DNA from: Fischerella thermalis PCC 7521
GTDB lineage: Bacteria; Cyanobacteriota; Cyanobacteriia; Cyanobacteriales; Nostocaceae
Length of the DNA: 64,000 nt
Reading direction: 5' to 3'
Assembly (NCBI RefSeq): GCF_000317225.1
Contig: NZ_AJLL01000106.1
Location: 89,820-153,819, forward strand
Shown here: positions 36,541-44,238 of the stretch, piece by piece
Position numbering within the stretch: the first letter of the stretch is position 1
How the letters are laid out: the number at the start of each line of letters is the position of its first letter
Notes under the pieces: model-generated
Databases searched by the model: none
The model's input: only the letters and a program-made list of their open reading frames with translations
What the model was told of the DNA's origin: nothing
Translations under genes and position numbers: made by a program

Positions 36541-36922
36541 AGATTAAATTCCTCAACCAGTTGCTATAATCCGCTCTTTATGGGTTACATGGTTTTGAGC
36601 ATATACATCTTATCTGAAAGCGCGATCGCATACACTCTTTAAAGGATTCTGTTTTGCAATTCTTACTAAATTTTTTTTCAGAATATACACCCCAGTACCT
36701 ATTGTCTGACAACCAACACTAGTCTTGCGATGATAAAACAGTTACAGGCAGCTATGCAGGAGGCAAAGGCAGGAGGCATTAAAAGGCAGAAGGAAATTCA
36801 TAGAATATAATTCCAACTACCTCCTTTCCCCCTCACCAATTACCAATCACCAATTACCAATTACCTTTTTCATCTGCTCTAGTGTACGCAATTCGTGTCG
36901 ATTATCTAACAACAATATTTCT
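36541..36922. other. Divergent spacer between acpP and the CCG-domain gene
   Basis: These 382 bases hold the acpP promoter side and, near 36834-36865, an ACCAATTACCAATCACC-type short repeat. A HIP1-like site lies near 36622. I see no ORF or RNA gene. Confidence 0.5.
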
Positions 36923-37828
36923 ATGCTATCCCATACGTTGAAATACGCTTACTACCCAGGTTGTGTTGCTCAAGGGGCTTGCCGGGAACTTCATCAATCC
37001 ACAGTAGCCCTCAGCAAAGCATTGGGCATTGAACTCATTGAACTCAAAAAAGCTGCTTGCTGCGGTTCCGGTACTTTTAAGGAAGATTCCCAACTTTTGG
37101 AAGATACTGTCAATGCTCGCAATATTTCTTTAGCAGAAGAATTAAGTTTGCCTCTACTGACTCATTGTAGTACTTGTCAAGGTGTAATTGGTCATGTTGA
37201 TGAACACCTCAAAGAATGTCAGAAAACAAATCCCGCTTATGTTGGACAAGTTAACAGCTTGCTGCAAAAAGAAGGGTGTTCACCTTACCGAGGAAGCACA
37301 GAAGTTAAACATCTGCTTTATGCTCTCGCAAAAGATTATGGCTTAGAAGAGATTCAAAAACGAGTTAGCCGTAAATTAGCTGGACTCAAGTGTGCTGCTT
37401 TTTACGGCTGCTATCTCCTGCGTGCCCAAAAATTCATGCTTTATGATGACCCCTTCCAGCCAGAGACGATGGAAAATCTATTTAGGGCAGTGGGAGCTAC
37501 ACCCATTTATTACAGAGGTCGTACGCAATGTTGCGGTTGGCCTCTTGCTAGTTATGCTACCAGCGAGTCCTTCAAAATGGCTGGTAAGCATATTCAAGAA
37601 GCCATAGAAGCGGGTGCTGATTGTATGGTAACGCCTTGTCCTTTGTGTCACCTTAACCTCGATTCTCGTCAACCAGAGGTAGAAAAGGTAATTGGACGTA
37701 AGCTAAGTTTACCAGTCTTGCATCTACCGCAGTTGGTTGCTTTAGCGATCGGCATTAGTCCGAAAGAACTAGGTTTAGAAAGGCACATTGTTTCTACTCG
37801 CCCAGTGTTGGAGAAGTTAGGACTTTGA
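36923..37828 (+). CDS. HdrB-like CCG-domain iron-sulfur protein
   Basis: A 301-residue protein with two CCG modules. The first is AYYPGCVAQGAC, then KKAACCGSGTF, then THCSTCQGV. The second is AAFYGCYLLRAQ, then RTQCCGWPLA, then TPCPLCHLNLDS. This is the CoB-CoM heterodisulfide reductase subunit B pattern, also found in the SdhE-type subunit of unusual succinate dehydrogenases in archaea and cyanobacteria. It should hold an Fe-S cluster and pass electrons to a quinone or disulfide acceptor. No companion dehydrogenase genes are nearby, so the partner is unknown. Confidence 0.88.
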   Translation: MLSHTLKYAYYPGCVAQGACRELHQSTVALSKALGIELIELKKAACCGSGTFKEDSQLLEDTVNARNISLAEELSLPLLTHCSTCQGVIGHVDEHLKECQKTNPAYVGQVNSLLQKEGCSPYRGSTEVKHLLYALAKDYGLEEIQKRVSRKLAGLKCAAFYGCYLLRAQKFMLYDDPFQPETMENLFRAVGATPIYYRGRTQCCGWPLASYATSESFKMAGKHIQEAIEAGADCMVTPCPLCHLNLDSRQPEVEKVIGRKLSLPVLHLPQLVALAIGISPKELGLERHIVSTRPVLEKLGL

Positions 37829-37870
37829 CTAGCAATTTTGGATTTTAACTGGGGAGTGGGGAGGTGGGGG

Positions 37871-38023
37871 AAGTATGAGGAGTATGAGGAGTGTGAGGAG
37901 TGTGAGGAGTGTGTAGACGCGCAAGCGGCTTTCCGTAAAGGTGGAGTGGAGGAATAACCACTAACCACTAACAACCAACCATCAACAACCAACCATCAAC
38001 AACTAACAACCAACCACCAACAA
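37871..38023. repeat. 9-bp array followed by ACCAACCATCAAC repeats
   Basis: AGTATGAGG and AGTGTGAGG run as four 9-base units at 37871-37912. A fragment GTAGACGCGCAAGCGGCTTT follows, which resembles the one at 43.91 kb. Then AACCAACCATCAACAACC repeats run to 38023, abutting the stop of the next gene. The 9-bp array matches the inverted one at 25642-25680. Confidence 0.85.
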
Positions 38024-40456
38024 TCAATTTTGATTAAATGGTTCTTCAATTGGCGTCACTGTCACTTCTGGAGTAGAAGGTATGGTGATTGATTTTGATG
38101 TTGGTTCTTGAGCAGGCAACGGAGTAAAAGTAGAAGGTATGGTTATAGAACTTGATGTTGGTTCTTGAGTCGGTGACGGGGTAAAAATAGGTTCAGATGT
38201 AGTTTCCGGTGATGCTGGCTCAAAAGTTGGTATTGGCGAAGTTGTCGGAGATGGTAGACCGAATGCTGGACTGGGTACTGGTGTAAAATTAAAGCCTGGC
38301 TCGGTTTCTACTGTCGGTGTTGGTTCTGGAGTGGTAGTGGGTGAGTACGTTGGTACTGGTGCAGATGTAGGTTTGCTTTTTGACTGTTGTGGTTTGATGA
38401 ATGTTGGTTCGGGAAATGTTGGTGGTGTTAATGCTGGATCTATTCTGGGTTTAGTTTCTTTTAAGGGTTTTAAGGGTGACAGTGTGGGTATTTCTGAGTT
38501 TGTGGGTTTAGCAATGGGCGATGGTGTGAATGTTGCTTCGGTTTCTGGCTGGGCTGATGGTATGGTTGTTGCTTGAGGCTTGCTGGTATCTGGTTGAATG
38601 GGTTGGGGTGCGGTACGATCCCAATAAAACCAAGCTAATAATCCACCAGAAGCCAAAATTCCGGTAGTAATAATCCCTTGTGGTGAAAGTAAAAAGTTTT
38701 GCCGCAAAGGCTGAACTGGAGGTAAAGTTTGTCCTTCTACTATATTCATCCGAGTTAGGGGTGACACTGAGGAAGGGGGCAAAGGTTTGGCTTCTTTTGC
38801 CTGAATACTGTTGACAACTCGGTGATTAACTACAGGTTGATGACTATTTTTTGGCGAGTTAACTTTTGATTTTTGAACATGATTACTAAAGTTGGGGTTT
38901 TTCTCAATTTTCGGGAGAGTGTGGGATTCACTGCTACCATTGTGTATATTTTGAAGCTGGGAATTTAATAAAGATGAGGGAAGTAAATTGAAATTTTGGC
39001 GAGTGAGGGCTAGTCCTGTGAAATCACTCAACGATTCTTGTATTTCTAAGGCTCTGGTAAAGTATCTAAAGGCAACAGTATTTTCTTCTAAACACAAGGC
39101 GCGAGTACCAAGTTGGTGTAAAGCCCAAGCTTCCGAGGCTTTGTCTCGTTCGGCTTGAGATGCTTGTAGTCCACGTTGTAGCACATGTTCCCACAAACCC
39201 CAGCGCTTACTCAAAGCTAGTAAACTTTCCACTGCTTTTGCTAAGTGTAAGACTACTTGCCAACGGCTAGCTCTGACTGCTACTTCTAAAATCTGTACGA
39301 TCGCATCAATTTTTGCTAATAAATTTTGTGGCTGCTGGAGATACAACTGTGTCCAGTTAATAAAGTAAGCGATCGCGTTTTCTAATGGTGTTCCTAATTT
39401 CCATGCTGGTGGTAACACTTCTGTGATGGTCTTGTTGATCCGATAACGAGAATCTTCCTGTTGTATGAGATAACGCTGTTGCAAATTCTTTAAAATTTCA
39501 GAGGTGTCTGGTTGTTGTGTGATCGCTGCAACTTCTTCCTGTAATAACCCTACTTCACCCATCACTGCTAAAGTTTCCAAAATGTTTCTGTGGGTGTGTG
39601 GTAGTGACTCAATGATTTGTTGAATGAGATAAATACTAGCTTGAGAATTTGGTAGTTGACTGACAACTTCCGCTAGCGATCGCCCTTCTGCTAAGATGTA
39701 GGCGATCGCTAATTGCAGATGCAGCGGGTTTCCATTGAGGATGATACACAGTGATCTAGCAGCAGGTAGTTCCTCAGTTTTCAGGGAACGTCGCATTTTT
39801 GTTTCTACAAAAACTAAGGCGTCCTGAATAGACAATCCAGAAAGTGCAGTGGAGTATGCTGGTTTTGGCAGACGCTGTTTTGTAGAAGCAACCAGAAAAG
39901 TACAGTTGCTAGCAGCATTTCTCAGCTTTTGCACTTCATCTTGAATAAGTTGATCGCCGTCATCGAGTATAACTAGTGCGTGTTTATCCTGAATTTGCTG
40001 GCGTATTTGCTCATCTGTAGGTTTATAAGGGGTATCACTTTCATATCCATAGAAAGCTTCCCAAATTATTTGCAGTAAATCACTCACATAGGGGTGATGG
40101 CAAGATAGACTGATAACACCATCACTAAACACAGAATCAGCCTGGAGTTCTTGCGCGCAGTAACGCAATAAAAAGCTTTTGCCAAAACCTACGGGACTAT
40201 AAAATTCTACCGATTGTCCAGATTTTAAAGCTGCGATCGCTTCATTGATTGGTTTTTCACGCTCTAGAAGTTTCTCCTTAGGAGGTTGACGAATCAACAC
40301 TGGCGTCGAGCGTTCTAGCAAAGTCGGTTTTACTGGTATGGTTGCTAATTCTGCGATCGCACCTTGGCTAGAACTGATTTTGAGTACATGCTTACCTACA
40401 GCCAGTCTACTATTGCTGTCTGTGCGTATATTTGCTGTCAAATTGCTATGCGGCAT
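38024..40456 (-). CDS. STAND/NB-ARC-like ATPase with membrane anchor and Pro/Thr-rich tail
   Basis: An 810-residue protein. A P-loop-like SPVGFGKS is at 87-94 (the first Gly of the motif is replaced by Ser), and Walker B HALVILDDGDQL is at about 159-170. A winged-helix-like segment and helical repeats (about 280-480) follow, consistent with a STAND ATPase. A single membrane helix (GIITTGILASGGLLAWFYWD, about 592-612) leads into a tail of some 200 residues rich in Pro, Thr and Ser. The tail contains imperfect repeats of the form QEPTSxSITIPST. Such ATPases sense signals and oligomerise; the membrane anchor with a probably extracytoplasmic tail is unusual. No operon partner is visible. Confidence 0.7.
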   Translation of the reverse strand: MPHSNLTANIRTDSNSRLAVGKHVLKISSSQGAIAELATIPVKPTLLERSTPVLIRQPPKEKLLEREKPINEAIAALKSGQSVEFYSPVGFGKSFLLRYCAQELQADSVFSDGVISLSCHHPYVSDLLQIIWEAFYGYESDTPYKPTDEQIRQQIQDKHALVILDDGDQLIQDEVQKLRNAASNCTFLVASTKQRLPKPAYSTALSGLSIQDALVFVETKMRRSLKTEELPAARSLCIILNGNPLHLQLAIAYILAEGRSLAEVVSQLPNSQASIYLIQQIIESLPHTHRNILETLAVMGEVGLLQEEVAAITQQPDTSEILKNLQQRYLIQQEDSRYRINKTITEVLPPAWKLGTPLENAIAYFINWTQLYLQQPQNLLAKIDAIVQILEVAVRASRWQVVLHLAKAVESLLALSKRWGLWEHVLQRGLQASQAERDKASEAWALHQLGTRALCLEENTVAFRYFTRALEIQESLSDFTGLALTRQNFNLLPSSLLNSQLQNIHNGSSESHTLPKIEKNPNFSNHVQKSKVNSPKNSHQPVVNHRVVNSIQAKEAKPLPPSSVSPLTRMNIVEGQTLPPVQPLRQNFLLSPQGIITTGILASGGLLAWFYWDRTAPQPIQPDTSKPQATTIPSAQPETEATFTPSPIAKPTNSEIPTLSPLKPLKETKPRIDPALTPPTFPEPTFIKPQQSKSKPTSAPVPTYSPTTTPEPTPTVETEPGFNFTPVPSPAFGLPSPTTSPIPTFEPASPETTSEPIFTPSPTQEPTSSSITIPSTFTPLPAQEPTSKSITIPSTPEVTVTPIEEPFNQN

Positions 40457-40677
40457 AGATTTTTATTTCAATCATTAACTCGAGTTTTACTCTATTTACC
40501 GCAATTTTGCTACTCAAATAGGGGTATATCCTACATTGCCTATCTTATTCTTAGCAAATTTGTCAGTATTTTTACTTAAGTAGTACTTAGGTAAGTTAAA
40601 AACAAAACTTATATCTACCCTGCTAATAGTTATACATTTTTAATTTGTAATTGAGCGAAGCGTTTACACCCTTGTCT

Positions 40678-41301
40678 TCAGTGAGGGATTTTCACTGTAA
40701 ATATAGTGCCAACTCCTACTTCACTTTCCACAAAAATTTCTCCTTGATGGAGTTCTACACATTTTTTTACAACTGATAAACCTAACCCACTACCAACTAT
40801 ATTTTCAACATTTTGTCCTCGATAAAACGGTTCATAAATCTTCTGCTGTTCATGTTGGGGAATACCAATTCCTTCATCTTTAACTTGGAAAATAGTAGTT
40901 TCTACTTCACACTTTAATAATAAATATATATTCCCTCCTGGGGATGAATACTTGATGGCATTCAAAAGCAAATTACTGAGAATAGAATATAGCAGTTTCT
41001 CATCCATGCTCACCCGATAACAGCGACCATATTTAATAAAATGTATTGCAGTTTGTTTAGTATCCAAAAGCTGAAAATCTTCTAATAAATTTAAGCAAAA
41101 ACTTTCTAGATTAATCAATTGAGGATTGAAATCTAATTTTCCTGCCTCTGCCCTTGTGAAAGTCAACAAATCAGTAATTAATTGATTCATTAATTTAGCC
41201 GAGGATTGAATTCGATATAAATTTTTTAATTTATTCTCATCAACAGATTCCTGAAGAATTTCCCTTAATAATTGAGTCAATATGTAGTAGATATTGCCCA
41301 A
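40678..41301 (-). pseudogene. Truncated sensor histidine kinase (lacks phosphoacceptor His)
   Basis: The 207-codon reading holds the second half of a HisKA domain (RIQSSAKLMNQLITDLLTFT) and a complete HATPase domain. FNPQLINLESFCLNLLEDFQ is followed by the N-box LSNLLLNAIKYSSPGG, the G1 box DEGIGIPQHEQQ, and GSGLGLSVVKKCVELHQG. The sensor input and the H-box with the His are missing. The first codons of the reading (MGNIYYI) are antisense to the neighbouring regulator. No ribosome-binding site is seen. It therefore looks like a kinase cut off by rearrangement, at the same point where the regulator gene is cut. Confidence 0.75.
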
Positions 41302-41901
41302 GATGGAGAAGCAGCCTGGAACTCGGTTGAGTCCATTAAGTACGATTTGCTATTGTTGGATGTGACATTGCCAAAATTAGATGGTATTCGCTTTTGCCAA
41401 CGTTTACGCACCATCCAAGCCAATAATCCAGCACATCGTAACTCTGCTGCACCTGTGTTGATGCTAACGGCTCGTGATACTGTAGCAGACAAAATTACCG
41501 GATTAGATGCAGGAGCAGATGATTATGTGGCAAAGCCATTTGACTTAGAAGAGTTAATGGCTCGTATACGTGCTTTGCTCAGAAGGGGTAGTTCTGCAAC
41601 CACATTAAGTTTATGTTGGGGGAGCCTGCTTCTCAATCCTAGTACTTACGAGGCTACTTACGATGATAAACCTCTGGCGTTGACACCGAAAGAATATGCG
41701 ATTTTGGAATTATTGGTAGCCAATGGCAGACGAGTGTTGAGCCGTTCTAGCATTATAGAGCAAGTGTGGTCTATGGACGACTCGCCTGTAGAAGAAACTG
41801 TTAGATCTCACATCAAATCTCTCAGGCAAAAGCTCAAATTTTCAGGTGCTGCTGAAGATTTTATAGAAACTGTACATGGGTTAGGCTATCGTCTCAAGTA
41901 G
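41272..41901 (+). pseudogene. N-terminally truncated OmpR-type response regulator
   Basis: A 209-codon reading starting at TTG directly after a stop. It contains most of a receiver domain: YDLLLLDVTLPKLDGIRFCQ with the phosphorylated Asp, then LMLTAR and DYVAKPFD. A complete winged-helix DNA-binding domain (LTPKEYAILELLVANGRRVL, ETVRSHIKSLRQKLKF, VHGLGYRLK) follows. The first beta strand and the acidic pair of the receiver are absent, so the protein begins mid-domain at SQYVVDIAQDGEAAW. There is no ribosome-binding site. It overlaps the truncated kinase head to head by 30 bases, suggesting one break removed both N-termini. Confidence 0.75.
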
Positions 41902-42081
41902 GGACACACGGCTGTCATTTACCCTAACGACTCCACAATTTCTGCACAATTTCTACACGGAAATTGCATATGTAGGTTTTATATTCTTCAGATATTGGAG
42001 GGGTATTGGAGGGGAACATTAAGCAGAAAATCTATTGTTCCAATCAATCTGCGATCAAAAAAGCTCAGAAGGAAATTGTGG

Positions 42082-42627
42082 ATGAAATGGAAGCAGTCTT
42101 ATCATGGCTGGTTGATTGAAATAATACCAATGCCCAAAGGATATTTATTTCAGTGTTGGCTTCCAGATGAAAAGACTGGATTCAGCGATCGCCAAATTTA
42201 TCCCACTTTCACTCAAGCCTTTGCAGCAGCGAAAAAACGGGCTGATTTAGAAGCTGTTAGTCTGGCGCTAATCCGTTTTCTCAGCCAATCTTACGAGCCG
42301 TGCAATCTTAGCTCTAATGAATATAAGGCTTTGGAAACATCTATAGTCAACTTTGTTCAACAAGCCAGTAGAACTCAAATGCACAACTCTCCAACATTGC
42401 TGACACAAAACCAAATTCTGTGTTTCTACAAAAACACAACTAGTCAGATTCAAATCCTTCGCATCTCCCACAGCACTAACTGTGACTTCGAGCAAATAGT
42501 TTTTCCTGGAGAACAAATGCTATTTGAGGCTTTTCCCCAAGCAGAGCTAGAAATCCATATGGATAGTACAACAGGTACAACTTTAATCAATAAAATTCTG
42601 TGTTCTAATCTACAAGTTTATGGCTGA
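42082..42627 (+). CDS. DUF1830-containing protein
   Basis: About 181 residues from the ATG preceded by AGAAGGAA; a TTG at 41995 would add 29. The N-terminal half (KQSYHGWLIEIIPMPKGYLF) resembles a small adaptor region. The C-terminal part has ILCFYKNTTSQIQILRI and EQIVFPGEQMLFEAFPQAEL, which matches DUF1830, a short domain found almost only in cyanobacteria. Its function is unknown. It follows the broken response regulator on the same strand. Confidence 0.75.
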   Translation: MKWKQSYHGWLIEIIPMPKGYLFQCWLPDEKTGFSDRQIYPTFTQAFAAAKKRADLEAVSLALIRFLSQSYEPCNLSSNEYKALETSIVNFVQQASRTQMHNSPTLLTQNQILCFYKNTTSQIQILRISHSTNCDFEQIVFPGEQMLFEAFPQAELEIHMDSTTGTTLINKILCSNLQVYG

Positions 42628-42776
42628 TTTTATACATTCTTGTCATGGGTTATATAGCAATCCGAAATTATTTGTGAAATTATCTGCAAATCAGATAGAA
42701 CTGCTATATAGGTGGAGCGATCGCGGCTCCGGAAGAGGTATACATTTGCTGTTATCATCAGCACTGTAAATTTGAA

Positions 42777-43766
42777 TTAAATCTGCGTAAATCCTGGACG
42801 CGATAAAAACCAATCTACAGCATTTTGCAGAGCCACACTTAGGGGAGACTGAGGTAAACCCAATTCTCGCACAGCCTTGGAAGCGTCATAATACATCGTT
42901 TGCGTTGCCATACGTACACCATCTAAAGGAACAGATGGTGTTTTGCCAAAGTGAGTTAGAATTTTTTCATCAAACCAGGCAACACTAAGAGGTAAGCAAG
43001 CAGGTATAGACCTTTTCGGGGGTTGCAAACCTGTAATCTCGGCAAGTTGATCGAGTAGTTGTTTGAGCGTCAGATTTTGATGTCCTAAAATGTAGCGATC
43101 GCCTGATTTACCTTTTTGTAAAGCTAGTAAATGCCCCTTCGCCACATCCCGCACATCAATAAAATTCAGTCCCGTGTGCGTATAAAAAGGCATTTGTCGT
43201 CGCAGAAACCGCACAATAATATCTCCTGTCGGCGTTGGCTTAATATCCCAAGCCCCAATTGGACTACTGGGGTTGACTATAACCACATCCTGACCATCGC
43301 CAGCCGCTTGCATGGCTTCTTGTTCAGCCCAAAACTTAGACTTTTTGTAGTGACCAATTAGTTTCTCTACAGGACTTTGATAAGTTTCATCTACAATCGT
43401 ACCACCAGGGCCGACTCCAATAGCCGCTACAGAACTGGTATAAACTGTTCTAGCAATATCAGCTTTTCTAGCAGCAGCTAGGACATTGCGCGTACCTAGA
43501 ACATTATGCTGGTAAAGAGCTTCCCGGTCTTTTTGCCAAAGAGAATAGTGAGCAGCGACGTGAAAAAGGTACTGGCAACCACGCATCTGCTGCCATAATT
43601 CTGGGTGATTTAAATCACTCTTGACTATTTCTACATCTAGATTTTGGAGGTTATCTAATTGGCTATTAGGACGTACCAATGCTCTAACGGTGTATCCTTC
43701 TGCTAGAAGTAACCGCACTAAGTTTGCACCAACAAAACCAGTACCACCTGTAACAAATACACGCAT
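42777..43766 (-). CDS. hpnA: Hopanoid-associated sugar epimerase-like dehydrogenase (HpnA)
   Basis: A 329-residue short-chain dehydrogenase of the extended type. VTGGTGFVGANLVRLLLAEG binds NAD, YTSSVAAIGVGPGG supplies the Ser region, and YKKSKFWAEQEAM holds the Tyr-Lys pair. KPTPTGDIIVRFLRRQMPFY and the GHQNLTLKQLLDQLAEITG segment are typical of HpnA, a protein found with hopanoid synthesis genes and proposed to act on the hopanoid head group. No squalene-hopene cyclase is in the window. The nucleosidase-like gene at 47141-47845 could be related. Confidence 0.85.
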   Translation of the reverse strand: MRVFVTGGTGFVGANLVRLLLAEGYTVRALVRPNSQLDNLQNLDVEIVKSDLNHPELWQQMRGCQYLFHVAAHYSLWQKDREALYQHNVLGTRNVLAAARKADIARTVYTSSVAAIGVGPGGTIVDETYQSPVEKLIGHYKKSKFWAEQEAMQAAGDGQDVVIVNPSSPIGAWDIKPTPTGDIIVRFLRRQMPFYTHTGLNFIDVRDVAKGHLLALQKGKSGDRYILGHQNLTLKQLLDQLAEITGLQPPKRSIPACLPLSVAWFDEKILTHFGKTPSVPLDGVRMATQTMYYDASKAVRELGLPQSPLSVALQNAVDWFLSRPGFTQI

Positions 43767-44238
43767 TATCAGTTATCAGTTACGTAAGACTGTGAATTGA
43801 GGAAATAATATAAGGTTTTTGGCAATTGTCCAGAGTTTGATTTTGGTTAACGAACACCGATGAACACAGATGAACACAGATAGATTATCGGTATGCATCG
43901 GTGTACCCTACGGGAAGCCGCCCTTGGGGCGTCTACGATTTCAAAAACAAGATTTTTGCCATAGTTTTAATTCACATTAGGCGTCAGTTATCATTATGAT
44001 GCCCGATTAATTGCTTACGATATAAAGCTTGGGCATTGAGGAGTCAGTGCGATGGACTCCTTTCCCGGCATCAAGCAGCCACTACGCCCTTGGGGGTTCC
44101 AACAGTTGTAGCACATGGCGTCACCTGGCGTTATTGGGCATAGTGAAAAAATAATCAATGATCACCAATTACCAATTACCCATTACCAATTACCGACCCC
44201 AACGGATAATATAACTGTTTAAGCGGAATCATATCAGT
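43767..44238. other. Repeat-filled spacer between hpnA and the RND gene
   Basis: The 472 bases between two minus-strand genes hold a ladder-repeat copy (43851-43905). A GC-rich fragment follows (CCTACGGGAAGCCGCCCTTG then GGGGCGTCTACG) that matches a fragment near 37.91 kb. A zone with CATCAAGCAGCCACTACGCC and GGGGTTCCAACAGTTG looks like decayed coding or structured DNA. AATTACCAATTACCCATTACC repeats lie at 44160-44196. No ORF is convincing. Confidence 0.55.
43851..43905. repeat. Ladder-repeat copy
   Basis: CGAACACCGATGAACACAGA then TGAACACAGATAGATTATCG and GTATGCATCGGTGTACC form an imperfect inverted ladder like those at 4.45 and 19.2 kb. Confidence 0.8.
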
